Positions 33,719 through 42,877 of a stretch of 64,000 bases of DNA are shown here, piece after piece. The position numbers were made by a program, and so were the translations under genes. This stretch comes from Actinomycetes bacterium (GTDB lineage: Bacteria > Actinomycetota > Acidimicrobiia > Acidimicrobiales > Ilumatobacteraceae). Below the pieces are notes generated by a model, which saw nothing but the letters and a program-made list of their open reading frames with translations, had not been told where the DNA came from and did no database searches. Each line of letters opens with the position of its first letter. Position 1 is the first letter of the stretch. The DNA is taken from assembly GCA_025358125.1 (NCBI GenBank), contig JANYKS010000007.1, positions 84,560 through 148,559 of the forward strand, given 5' to 3'.

Positions 33719-36160
33719 ATGGTGAACGGCATGTGGTCGCCCAACGTAGAAATCCTTGATCGCGCCCGCCGCTCTACGGCAAGGGCCGAGGCCCCGATCG
33801 CCTTGACAACCCAGGGTAGCGACCGTAGGAAGCCGGTACCGGGATCTTCGCAATTGCCTCCCCCCGAAATCGACACACGCATGACCTGGGTGCTGCTCAC
33901 GGCGTTCTTGGTGATCATCGCGACGCGCGCCTTCGGGATCCTCGGCGGTGCTGCCTACCCGGCTGTAACCATCGGCGGAGTGCTCTGCGCCATCATCGGC
34001 CTACGGCAGCACTCCCCGACACTGCGATGGCCCTGGTGGATGATGATCGCCACCGGCGTCTTGTGGACGGGCGCGGGCGTCGCGCGCGAGGCCACCCACG
34101 CCACCGGGAACTTCACGACAAGCCGTTCGCTGAGCCCCGACCTCTTCGCACTTCCCGGCTACGCGCTTTTCGGTATCGCCCTGTACGGCTTGCTCCGCTC
34201 GCGACGGGCGACGGGCGAACGAGGAGCTCTGCTCGACGGCATCATGCTCGGTGTCGGAGCACTTCTGCTGGTCAACGAATTGCTGATCGAGCCGACCCTC
34301 GACATCCAGGGAACGTGGGTGATGGCCCGGATCGCGGTTGCGGTTTACCCGGCGATATCGATGTGCCTTCTGGTCCTCGCAGCTCGCCTCGCGTTCGCCG
34401 CCGGTGACCGCTCGCCCGCGTTCCGACTGCTCCTTGTCGGCACGACGGCGCTCTTGGTCGGCGACGTCGTGTTCGCGCTGGGCGAGCTCGGCAAGCTCGT
34501 GGTCCCACAGTCCATTCTCGAGGTTCCTTACCTGCTCGTACCGGCCTGCATCGGTACAGCGGTCACCCATCCCTCGATCAGGTCGCTCGCACGCACGACA
34601 GGAATGAAAGGGTCATCGCTCGGTCGAGGTCGACTCGGCGCCGTCGCAGGCGCGCTGCTGGTACCGATCGTGTTGATCGCACGGCAGGATCTCACGCCGG
34701 GGCGCTTGGTCACGCTGGCGCTGTGCCTGATCCTGGCCATCGCCGCCATCATGCGGTTGGCCGGAGCGATGAACCAGCAAGCGGTGTCCGAAGCGCGCCT
34801 GGTTCATCAGGCCACCCACGACGAGCTGACCGGTCTGCCGAGCCGAGTTCTCATCGCCGAGCACACCGACAGAATGATCGCGATGTCAGAGCGGACCGGG
34901 CAGTCGGTCGCGTTGATGTTCATCGACCTCGATCAGTTCAAGCTCGTCAACGATTCGATGGGTCACGGCGTCGGTGACCAACTACTGGTGTTGGCCGCGC
35001 AGCGCATCATCGGTTGCGTCCGCCCCGAAGATGTCGTCGGCCGCATCTCTGGCGACGAGTTCATCCTCGTGGCCGTCGGTCTCCAAGCAGCCCAGGCATA
35101 CGCGCTCGCCGAGCGTATTCGACATGTGCTCGGTGGCGGTTTCTACCTCGATGCCGGCGAGGTGTTCATCTCGGTCTCGATCGGGCTCACCCTCGCTAGC
35201 GGACCGAGCCAGAATACTTCAGCGTCGACACTGATCCAAGAAGCGGACACGGCGATGTACCGCTCGAAGGACGCCGGCAGAAACACAGTCACGATGTTCG
35301 ATACATCGATGCGCGAGCGTGTTGCCAGGCGCATGAGCCTCGAGCGCCGGCTACGCCATGCCCTCAGCGAGGGCCGATTCGCGGCGTTCTATCAGCCGTT
35401 GGTGGCGTTGCCGAGCGGGCGGGTCCACGGCTTCGAAGCCCTCGCCCGATGGATGGACGACGGCCAGATGATCTCCCCTGCCGAGTTCATCCCGATCGCT
35501 GAAGAGTCAGGCCTCATCGTTCCACTCGGCAAGTTCATGCTCGACGACGCATGCAAACAACTCGCCCGGTGGCGAGCATCGATTCCCGACGGCGAGTACC
35601 TTTCCATGTCGGTCAACCTCTCGCCTCGTCAGGTGCGTCAGAGCGACATCGTCGACACCGTCGCTGACGCTCTCGATCGCTACAGGCTTCCCGGCGAGGC
35701 CCTGTGGCTGGAGATCACCGAGAGCCTGATGATGGAGGATTCGATCGCGACCGCTGGTGCGATGGCCGGCTTGCGCGCCCTGGGTGTGCGCCTGTCAGTC
35801 GATGATTTCGGCACCGGCTACTCTTCGCTGTCGTACCTGAAGCGGTTTCCAGTGTCGCGGGTCAAGATCGACAGAGCGTTCGTGACCGGTCTCGGCGAGG
35901 ACACGTCGGATTCCTCACTCGTGGCGGCGATCATCGCTATGGCGACGGCGCTGGACCTGGATGCTGTGGCTGAGGGAGTAGAGACAAACCAGCAAGCCGA
36001 GCGGCTGTTCGACCTCGGCTGCCGGCAGGCCCAGGGCTACCTCTTCAGTCACGCGGTCCCTGCCGCCGAAGTGCCCGAGACACTTGCCCGCCTCGGCATC
36101 GCCGGTGCTCGGCGGCAGGTGATGCCTCGTCGTTGCGCCAAAGTGGTCAGCCGGTCCTGA
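33719..36160 (+). CDS. GGDEF-EAL cyclic-di-GMP protein with membrane sensor part
   Basis: The 813-residue protein has about nine membrane helices in residues 55-350. A GGDEF domain (about residues 360-525) follows, starting HQATHDELTGLPSR, with RISGDEF at the active site, so the first glycine is serine. An EAL domain (about residues 545-795) has FEALARW, EITES, DDFGTGYSSL and AEGVET motifs complete for phosphodiesterase activity. Serine-GDEF sites can be active or act as GTP-binding regulators. The start is uncertain, since an in-frame ATG at 33881 directly precedes the first helix. An HD-GYP protein lies 2.5 kb downstream. Confidence 0.93.
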   Translation: MVNGMWSPNVEILDRARRSTARAEAPIALTTQGSDRRKPVPGSSQLPPPEIDTRMTWVLLTAFLVIIATRAFGILGGAAYPAVTIGGVLCAIIGLRQHSPTLRWPWWMMIATGVLWTGAGVAREATHATGNFTTSRSLSPDLFALPGYALFGIALYGLLRSRRATGERGALLDGIMLGVGALLLVNELLIEPTLDIQGTWVMARIAVAVYPAISMCLLVLAARLAFAAGDRSPAFRLLLVGTTALLVGDVVFALGELGKLVVPQSILEVPYLLVPACIGTAVTHPSIRSLARTTGMKGSSLGRGRLGAVAGALLVPIVLIARQDLTPGRLVTLALCLILAIAAIMRLAGAMNQQAVSEARLVHQATHDELTGLPSRVLIAEHTDRMIAMSERTGQSVALMFIDLDQFKLVNDSMGHGVGDQLLVLAAQRIIGCVRPEDVVGRISGDEFILVAVGLQAAQAYALAERIRHVLGGGFYLDAGEVFISVSIGLTLASGPSQNTSASTLIQEADTAMYRSKDAGRNTVTMFDTSMRERVARRMSLERRLRHALSEGRFAAFYQPLVALPSGRVHGFEALARWMDDGQMISPAEFIPIAEESGLIVPLGKFMLDDACKQLARWRASIPDGEYLSMSVNLSPRQVRQSDIVDTVADALDRYRLPGEALWLEITESLMMEDSIATAGAMAGLRALGVRLSVDDFGTGYSSLSYLKRFPVSRVKIDRAFVTGLGEDTSDSSLVAAIIAMATALDLDAVAEGVETNQQAERLFDLGCRQAQGYLFSHAVPAAEVPETLARLGIAGARRQVMPRRCAKVVSRS

Positions 36161-36182
36161 CATTCGACGTCGGGCCGAGCGA

Positions 36183-36971
36183 CTACCGATGACTCGGTCG
36201 TGTCCCCAATGGATGATCGGGAATCGGCTTCGGCAAGTCGGCGACGTACCAGGTCTGGCGGTCGATGACGCGAACTGACGACTGCGGGAAGTTGTCAGCG
36301 ATGCGCTGCGTCAACAGATCGGTATCGAACAACTGGTGATTGAAATCGCAGATGTCGAAGACGAGCACTCCTCCGGCGAGGGCCGGAACCTGCCAAAGCT
36401 CGAGGTACAGTCGGCTGAAAAGCGTGCGGCCGCGAAGATCTGGTACGACCAGGACGAGGATCCCGAAGTAGATCGTGTTGGTCTGGGCGTGCTCGGGATA
36501 GCTCGCTCGCAAGAACTCGGGCGAGATTTGGGGCACGTCCTCGAGGCTGTTGGTGACCATCGCTAGGCCTACCGGCTGACCGTCTTGCCAGCCGACGATC
36601 TTGAGGATGCGAGGGTTCGCCAACTCGGCGAGCACTTCGTCACGGCCATAGAAATGCCGCAGCATCGCGAGACTGGCCAGCGGCTCGAAGCTCGAGCGGT
36701 ACGCCTCCCAGAGCGTCTCTGCCGTAGCGCCCGAGATGGATTTCTCATGAGTGATGTGAATCCGCGCGGCAGGAGGATGCTGCTCGATGATCGAACCGGA
36801 ACTCGGCGCCGGAGGTTCGACGCGCGCCGCCTCGCCGAGGGCCGGCGGTGGCGCAGATGTCGCTGGCGGCAACAACTTGGCTCGTATCGGTCTGCGGTGC
36901 GGCACCGCCGGAGCCGAGGTCTGAGCGAGCGTTGGGAGTTGCTGCGTGATACGAGCGAACGTACCACGCAA
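36183..36971 (-). CDS. GNAT-like acyltransferase-domain protein
   Basis: The start is uncertain. The frame opens at a TTG at 36971, with a GTG at 36905. The first 65 residues are Pro/Ala-rich and unlike a folded domain. From about residue 72 the protein resembles GNAT-fold acyltransferases: WEAYRSSFEPLA, a GWQDGQPVGLAMVTN strand pair, YFGILVLVVPDLRGR as the acyl-CoA loop region, and a C-terminal beta segment. The R-x2-G-x-G/A loop is imperfect, so CoA binding is not assured. It lies in the opposite direction to the GGDEF-EAL gene, with stop codons 20 bases apart. Confidence 0.6.
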   Translation of the reverse strand: MRGTFARITQQLPTLAQTSAPAVPHRRPIRAKLLPPATSAPPPALGEAARVEPPAPSSGSIIEQHPPAARIHITHEKSISGATAETLWEAYRSSFEPLASLAMLRHFYGRDEVLAELANPRILKIVGWQDGQPVGLAMVTNSLEDVPQISPEFLRASYPEHAQTNTIYFGILVLVVPDLRGRTLFSRLYLELWQVPALAGGVLVFDICDFNHQLFDTDLLTQRIADNFPQSSVRVIDRQTWYVADLPKPIPDHPLGTRPSHR

Positions 36972-37050
36972 CCGGTTCGGTCAGCGGGATACCCATTGTT
37001 GAAGTCGGCTTTGACTCATCGACTCCGTACAACGCTGCAAAGGCACGGCT

Positions 37051-38415
37051 TTACGGCTCGGTCACGACAGGGTTCGACGCCGAACGGCCAAGCGAGTGAG
37101 CGGCCCGCTGTTCCGGGTCGCCTGTGCTCGGAACTGTCGGCTGAGCGGTCTTGAAGCAGAGCAAAGCAATCGAGACAGCCGCGGCGAGCACCGAAGCGAT
37201 CAAGATCGCCAGCTTGGCGTTTGACTGCTGCGCAGGGTCGGTGAAGGCCAGCTCGGTGATGAACAGAGCGACCGTGAAGCCGATGCCAGCGGCGGCCCCA
37301 ATGCCAAGAACCTGCCGACGTGTTGCACCTTCGGGCACGTCGGCGATGCCGGAGCGAGTGGCCAGGCGGGTCGCGAGCACGACCCCGATCGGCTTGCCCA
37401 CTACCAGTCCTGCGAACACACCCCAAGTGATCGGTGAACGCAGGGCTGCGGAGACTCCGTTACCGGAGAGCTGGATACCACTGTTGGCGAGGGCGAAGGC
37501 CGGCACGATGAGGTAGCTCGTCCACGGGTGTAGCACGTGTTGGAGCCATTCGACAACGGAGACAGAGTGCTTGGCCAGCTCGCTCGTGGAGTGGGCGGCT
37601 ACAACGTCGGACAGGTTCGTCAGCTCGTCGACATCGACCAGTTCGGCCCGCAGGCGTGGCACGGCCGGCGCCAGGAGTCCCATCGCTACGCCGGCGAGCG
37701 TGGGATGTATGCCAGCCTCAAGAAGTCCGTACCACACGACGACACCGAGGACGACGTAGACCGGAGTCGAGAACACACCGAACCAGCGCACCGCGGCCGT
37801 GACCGCCAGGCCCACGAGCGCGGCGGCGAGCCATCCCCACCGGACGCCCGTCGAGTAGACAGCCGCGATGATGACGATCGCCCCAATGTCATCGACGATC
37901 GCGAGACCGAGCAGGTAGGAGCGCAGGGACGCCGGGATACGGTTTCGCGCGACGGCCAGCACACCGACGGCGAGCGCAATGTCCGTGGCCATCGGGATCG
38001 CCCAGCCACGTGGTGCGGTTCCGCCGGCAATCGCTAGATAGATGAGGGCCGGCACGACCATGCCACCGATCGCGGCGGCAATGGGCAACATCGCAGCGCG
38101 GCGGCCGGCGAGGTGTCCTTGCGTCAACTCGCGTTTGATCTCCAGCCCGACAACCAGGAAGAAGACGGTCATGAGTCCGTCGTTGATCCAATGTCGCAGA
38201 TCGAGATCGAGGCTGTGTCCGGCGACCGAGATGGCGGCGCAGCTCGTCCACAGTTGTTCATACGAATCACGCCACGGCGAGTTGGCCCAGACCAGCGCCG
38301 CGAGCGCCGCGACGGCAAGCAGGATAGCCCCAGAAGCCTCAGCCGCGAGAAAGTCGCGCAACGGCGAGAGTAAGCGGATGAAAGGTGAACGTCGACGTTT
38401 CGGGCTACGGTCCAT
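37051..38415 (-). CDS. nhaA: Na+/H+ antiporter NhaA
   Basis: The 454-residue protein matches NhaA: FLVVGLEIKRELTQG near residue 86, then AIPMATDIALAVGVLA, with the paired ion-binding aspartates in LGLAIVDDIGAIVIIA near residue 170. About twelve membrane helices are visible. It exchanges sodium for protons and controls pH and salt. A ribosome-binding site (GGAG) precedes the ATG at 38415. The C-terminal 40 residues are a polar tail. Possession of NhaA suits a marine or saline habitat, though it is common elsewhere. Confidence 0.95.
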   Translation of the reverse strand: MDRSPKRRRSPFIRLLSPLRDFLAAEASGAILLAVAALAALVWANSPWRDSYEQLWTSCAAISVAGHSLDLDLRHWINDGLMTVFFLVVGLEIKRELTQGHLAGRRAAMLPIAAAIGGMVVPALIYLAIAGGTAPRGWAIPMATDIALAVGVLAVARNRIPASLRSYLLGLAIVDDIGAIVIIAAVYSTGVRWGWLAAALVGLAVTAAVRWFGVFSTPVYVVLGVVVWYGLLEAGIHPTLAGVAMGLLAPAVPRLRAELVDVDELTNLSDVVAAHSTSELAKHSVSVVEWLQHVLHPWTSYLIVPAFALANSGIQLSGNGVSAALRSPITWGVFAGLVVGKPIGVVLATRLATRSGIADVPEGATRRQVLGIGAAAGIGFTVALFITELAFTDPAQQSNAKLAILIASVLAAAVSIALLCFKTAQPTVPSTGDPEQRAAHSLGRSASNPVVTEP

Positions 38416-38639
38416 GAGTCATCTCCTCGATGATCGCCGACCAGACTTCCCGGCACGCCTTGTTGAAAATTGGGGTTCGCTCCCGCTCCATGCGGACGCG
38501 AGAGTGTTGCGGGCAGCCTACGTCAAGCGACCCAGGCATTGCGATCGGCTCACATCACGGCAACGTCGTCGAGCTTTCTCTCTTGGCCTCGATGTGTCTC
38601 GTTCGGGTGACATCGTGGTCCAACCGAACGCAGGCCCCG

Positions 38640-40289
38640 CTAAGGATTCGGGCGGCCGGGCAGCGATGGCATCGTGATCGGCGGGAGGCTGTCGGCAACG
38701 GCCGGCGCCGCGATGCTGCTGGGCGTCGGCGGCAACGTGACCGGAGCACTCGGCAACGTGACCGGAGCACTCGGCAACGCGACCGGGATCGTCGGCGAAG
38801 TGACAGGGATCGGCGGCGGCGTGGCCGGTGGCGGCACCGGACTCGTCACGACCGGAATGGTCGGCGAGGGTGGCGCAGACGTGATAGCAGGCCCGACCGC
38901 CGTGGTGGTTGGATTCGAGGTGCTCGCAGACGGCGGCTCGGCCGGTGTGCTCGGCAGGGTCGTGAGTGGCGGCGTGGATCCCCCGAGGCTCGTCGATGGT
39001 GCAGCTCCCGCGGCCGTTGTCGATGCCGTCGATTCGTCCGACCGCGGAAGGGGGATCCGGGAATCGCCCGACGATCGGTCCCCGACAGACGACTGCGGGG
39101 CAGTCGACACGACCGGATCACTCGCGGAGGATGGGGCGGACTCCACCGAGTACTCCGTCCGGTTCCGATCAACAGGCGGTGACTCGTCGGCGCGTGCGAT
39201 CGGGCTCGGGATGATTCCGACTGCGATGCCGGCGGTCACAATCGCCGCACCGGCCGCTGCGCCGCCGATCGTCGTTCCCTGGAGGGAACGACCGAGTGTC
39301 GCAAGCTGCAGGAACCACGACGTCGGACCCATCGCGCGGCGAAGCTTTCCGATCGAAATGTCGAGGAATGCGCGGACCATCTCGGGGTCGAACTGAGTAC
39401 CCGAGCAGCGAGTCAACTCGATCCGTCCTTCCTGCGCCGTCATCGGCTTCTTGTACGAACGCGCAGCTGTGATCACGTCGAACACGTCTGCCACCGCCAC
39501 CAGTCGTCCGGCCTTGGATATCTCGTGGCCGACAAGCCCCTTCGGATAGCCCGAACCGTCGAACTGCTCGTGGTGCTCGCCAATCGCAGGTGCCCAGGCG
39601 CCGAGCCAGTCCAGGATCGGGCCCTGGACCATGCGCATACCTTCGTCCGGATGTGTTTTGAGGATGGCCCACTCCTCCTCCGTCGGCTTCCCCGCCTTGT
39701 TGAGGATCTCCGCCGGTACGGCGAGCTTGCCAATGTCGTGCAACAACGCTGCCCAGTGCAGCCGCTCACGATCCTCTGCGTCGAGTGACAGCTGCTCAGC
39801 AAGCAGATCGGACAGGGCGCGAACCCGTTCGGAGTGCCCGCGGGTCCGTGGATCGTGCACGTTGAGCGCTGCCACGAGGGCCAGCAGCTCGCTTGCTGCC
39901 GTGGCTGCGGCACCCTCGTAACGAACTTCCGCGAGTCGTCGCTGGAGTTGGCGTGTCGTGCCGTTGCGCAGCGCGAACGAGAACCGCGGCGGCGCTCGAT
40001 CAGGAAAGACGAGTGACAGCTTGAGCAGAGCGACGAGCGGCAGCAGTCGCCGTGCCAAACGATCTGTGACGACGAGAACCACCGTCGAGAGCGCTAGCAA
40101 ACCGAGCCACCACAGCAAACTCGGCGCCAGGCCATGGGGACGAGACACTGCGCTGCGCGCCAGGGCCGACGCAAGCAAGGAGAGACCAACCGGAACCACG
40201 AATGTGGTCAACCTCAGCGCGAACGCGGCGAACGGATGTCCACGCCACTCACGTAGCTGCTCAGAACTAGCCACCGCGCCAAGAGTCAT
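38640..40289 (-). CDS. Membrane HD-GYP protein with exposed Pro/Ser/Thr tail
   Basis: The 549-residue protein has two N-terminal membrane helices (about residues 25-45 and 57-78). An HD-GYP domain (about residues 135-310) follows with HDPRTRGHSERV, LLHDIGKLAVP and HHEQFDGSGYPKGL. A third membrane helix lies near residues 345-365. The remaining roughly 180 residues are Pro/Ser/Thr-rich, with 21-bp DNA repeats, and probably lie outside the cell. HD-GYP domains hydrolyse cyclic di-GMP. The frame is open upstream, but the conserved length begins at the ATG at 40289. The external tail is unusual for HD-GYP proteins. Confidence 0.88.
   Translation of the reverse strand: MTLGAVASSEQLREWRGHPFAAFALRLTTFVVPVGLSLLASALARSAVSRPHGLAPSLLWWLGLLALSTVVLVVTDRLARRLLPLVALLKLSLVFPDRAPPRFSFALRNGTTRQLQRRLAEVRYEGAAATAASELLALVAALNVHDPRTRGHSERVRALSDLLAEQLSLDAEDRERLHWAALLHDIGKLAVPAEILNKAGKPTEEEWAILKTHPDEGMRMVQGPILDWLGAWAPAIGEHHEQFDGSGYPKGLVGHEISKAGRLVAVADVFDVITAARSYKKPMTAQEGRIELTRCSGTQFDPEMVRAFLDISIGKLRRAMGPTSWFLQLATLGRSLQGTTIGGAAAGAAIVTAGIAVGIIPSPIARADESPPVDRNRTEYSVESAPSSASDPVVSTAPQSSVGDRSSGDSRIPLPRSDESTASTTAAGAAPSTSLGGSTPPLTTLPSTPAEPPSASTSNPTTTAVGPAITSAPPSPTIPVVTSPVPPPATPPPIPVTSPTIPVALPSAPVTLPSAPVTLPPTPSSIAAPAVADSLPPITMPSLPGRPNP
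38731..38793. repeat. 21-bp tandem repeat in the HD-GYP tail
   Basis: Two perfect copies of a 21-bp unit starting GGCAACGTGACCGGAGCAC lie head to tail, followed by a third diverged copy. On the minus strand they encode repeated Pro-Val-Thr-Leu-Pro-Ser-Ala units in the proline-rich tail. Confidence 0.95.
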
Positions 40290-40395
40290 CGACCAGTCGC
40301 ATCGGCAGCGACGGACCGATCTTGAACCGCGCGTAGCGATATTGACGAAATCAACACGATCGTCCGCTCCGCATCCGTCGAAGCCGGCTTGGCGA

Positions 40396-41514
40396 TCAGC
40401 CGAGTGGCAGCCGATCGAGGACCCACCGGCTGAGGGCCTGCACCTGGTCGTCCCGCCACGACAGCCGGCCCGGGCGGTACGCGACCGACCCCAATGCCTT
40501 TTGCTGCCTCTCCAGAATGCCGGTGTCCTCCCGGCCGACCAGCTCCCACCGTTCGTAGTACGGCGCGGCGTTGCACTCGAAGTCGGCGGCGGCCACCACA
40601 TCTGCTGGGAAGCAGCCACCGATCTCCAGTACTGAGTGATCGTGGGCGATCGGCGTGACGTTGAGCCACCACATGCAGTCCTGGGCAACCGCGAACTGCA
40701 GCGCGGGGTGCAGCACCGTGAAGTAGGTGCCCTGTCGGGCATCATCGTCGAGTCCGGCGATGACCGGAAACGGTGGCTCGGTGCCGGGCAGGGTGGCGAT
40801 CGACCGGCCGGAGGTGACCTGGATGCACTTCCACTCGCCCCGGGTGGTCAGCGTGCGCGATTGCTGCGCTCCGACGGTCTGGCGGTGGACGAGCCCGGTG
40901 TGGTAGGTATCCATCGCGTTCTCCAAGATGAGCTTCCAGTTGCATCGCGGTTCCAGCGTGATGGTCCACGTGCAGCGCATCTCGTCCAGTCGGTGCGAGG
41001 CCAGCCGCTCGGGCAGATCGCCCAACGTGTCGATGAGGTGTGGCGCCAGCTCGTTGAAGGTGGTGAACACAAACCCGGCCCAGGACTCCATCCGCAACGG
41101 CACCAGGCCGTTGGCCGATCGATCGAAGTCCTCGGCCGATTTCATGTCCGGGCAACCGAGCAAAAGACCGTTCGTGCCATAACTCCAGGCGTGATATGGG
41201 CACACCAATCGGCTCGAGTTGCCCGTGCCTTCGGCCAGCAGCGACCCGCGGTGGCGGCAGTAGTTGGCGAAGCAGCGCAGCACGGCGTCGTGACCGCGCA
41301 CCAACAAAACCGGCCCGCCGATGGTGTCGAACGACCGGTAGTCACCGGGCTGGGGCAACTGATCGTCGCGCGCCAGGAAGACCCAGTTGGCGAGCAGGAT
41401 GTGCTCGCGCTCGGCCCGAAAGACCTCGGGATCGGTGTAGAAGCCGGCAGGCATCGACGATGCCTCGTTCAACGGCTGCGTCGCGGCACGGAGCTGATCG
41501 GCGATCATGCTCAT
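40396..41514 (-). CDS. Rieske ring-hydroxylating oxygenase, large subunit
   Basis: The 372-residue protein has a Rieske [2Fe-2S] domain with NYCRHRGS near residue 85 and CPYHAW near residue 105. The catalytic domain holds a mononuclear iron site in ENAMDTYHTGLVH near residue 200, with a bridging aspartate and two histidines. This is the aromatic-ring or quaternary-amine oxygenase family. No small subunit or reductase is adjacent, as in the single-component carnitine/stachydrine demethylase-like branch. It starts 3 bases after the stop of the selenocysteine-containing redoxin, so the two are co-transcribed. Confidence 0.93.
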   Translation of the reverse strand: MSMIADQLRAATQPLNEASSMPAGFYTDPEVFRAEREHILLANWVFLARDDQLPQPGDYRSFDTIGGPVLLVRGHDAVLRCFANYCRHRGSLLAEGTGNSSRLVCPYHAWSYGTNGLLLGCPDMKSAEDFDRSANGLVPLRMESWAGFVFTTFNELAPHLIDTLGDLPERLASHRLDEMRCTWTITLEPRCNWKLILENAMDTYHTGLVHRQTVGAQQSRTLTTRGEWKCIQVTSGRSIATLPGTEPPFPVIAGLDDDARQGTYFTVLHPALQFAVAQDCMWWLNVTPIAHDHSVLEIGGCFPADVVAAADFECNAAPYYERWELVGREDTGILERQQKALGSVAYRPGRLSWRDDQVQALSRWVLDRLPLG

Positions 41515-41517
41515 CGC

Positions 41518-42660
41518 CTACATCGTCTTCGGATAGTACGCGCCTGCCTCGAGCAGCCACACGTCCGACCGGAAGTCGGACTCGAACGGCCAGTCGTCCT
41601 CCTCGCCCTCGAGCGGGCCTTGAACGAACCGGCCGAACTCACCGCCGACCCGCTCGTTGCCGACAAGCGACCAGGCCTGACGTTTGTACGTCCAGTTGTC
41701 CGGCTGGAGTCGGTGGCACTCCGCGAAGTGGGCGATGGCGAGGTCGCGTCGACCGGACCGCCACAGGTGGTTGGCGAGCTCGAAGTGCGCAGCACCTGCG
41801 GACTCCGCAATCGACCGCGGCTGGGACCGGGCGACGACCTCGGCCGGGCCGAGCGCATATTCGCTGCGGGCGCCGTTGTCGACCCAGTCGCGAATGGCGT
41901 CGGGGTACGTCTCGCGATCCTGGCCGGAGTTGATCACCGCCTGCTGCCCGGGGCTGTCATCGGGTCGGTTCGGGGCGCGCCTCGCTCGGCCCAGCTTCGG
42001 CCGGGACTGGAGCATGGCCACAGGGAGCTCCTGGCGCCCGCCCGGCCAGCCGGGTTCGGCGGGCCTTACGATCATGCCCTGCTCGTCGATCCACACCACG
42101 TTGGGGATGTTCACCACGCCGAAAAGCGCGTCCATCCGATGGGTGGGATCGAGCAATGAGGGGTGATCCGGGCGGGCCGCGTCGATGTACGGCCGAGAGG
42201 CCTCCGGGCCGCTCAGCTCGAGCGACACAGTCACCACCTCGAGGCCCTTCGAATGGAGTTCGCTGCGCAACACCTGCCACCCGGGCAGGTCGAACGCACA
42301 GCCTCAATAAGGGGCCCACGAGACGACGACGACCTTCTGGCCGTGCAGCGACGACAGGCGGAACTCGTTGCCGTTGACGTCGTCGAGGACCAGTTCGGGC
42401 GCCTCGGCGCTGACCAGGGCGCGGCCGCCGAGCGACTCGGGGCCGACGGCCCACAGTCCGGCCTGCTCGTCTCGGACCAGGCTCATGCCAAGACGGGCCA
42501 CGGTCGCGACGAGGTCGAAGCCCTCCGACTGATCGAGCGGCACGCAGACCTCAGCCTTGCAGGCGCCCTCGGGCTTCATCTCCCAGCCGGTACCGGCGGC
42601 GAGCTGCTCGGCCGTGACGTCGAGCGAATCAAGGATCACGAGCGCCACCGTACCGCGCAA
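41518..42660 (-). CDS. ResA/thioredoxin-like selenoprotein (WAxxUGC motif), TGA read through
   Basis: Two open frames in the same phase are separated by one TGA at 42304-42306. Read through as selenocysteine (residue 119) they give one 380-residue protein. The thioredoxin-like active site reads VVVVSWAPY-U-GCAFDLPGW, so the TGA lies where the reactive cysteine of ResA-like proteins belongs and a conserved Cys follows two residues later. After it come LEVVTVSLE, the conserved proline region VVNIPNVVWIDEQGMIV and a helical C-terminal part. The N-terminal region has a cysteine pair (CKAEVC) near residue 34. The start is TTG at 42660 behind GGGAG. GTG at 42648 or 42639 is possible. A SECIS-like hairpin follows the TGA. 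A Rieske oxygenase gene is 3 bases downstream. Confidence 0.92.
42272..42290 (-). promoter_or_regulatory. SECIS-like hairpin after the TGA of the ResA-like gene
   Basis: On the minus strand, 13 bases after the TGA, ACCTGCC pairs perfectly with GGCAGGT around the loop CGGGT. Bacterial SECIS elements are short hairpins just downstream of the UGA, with a guanine among the first two loop bases, and bind SelB. The geometry fits, although SelB binding is inferred. Confidence 0.75.
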
Positions 42661-42877
42661 GCCGGTGAGCTCCCAACCCGTAGCCGCAATGCCACCCCTG
42701 AAGCCGCGACGGCGCCGTCTCGGCGTGACGGGCCGAACGACGGTCCCGGCGAGCCGATAGGTCGCTCACACTCGTGGCGAGAGTCTCATCCAGATCAAGA
42801 CGGGGCAATCTCCTGCTTCTTTTGCACGGAGCGCGAAGGTGAACAGGATGGCGCAGCCGAGCCACGGGCTCCTCCGT

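Noticed and set aside
42304..42306. Reading the ResA-like gene as a pseudogene or as two separate genes
   Set aside because: The TGA is the only disruption, lies exactly at the redox residue, the frame is unchanged, and a hairpin follows. The second half alone would lack any good start.
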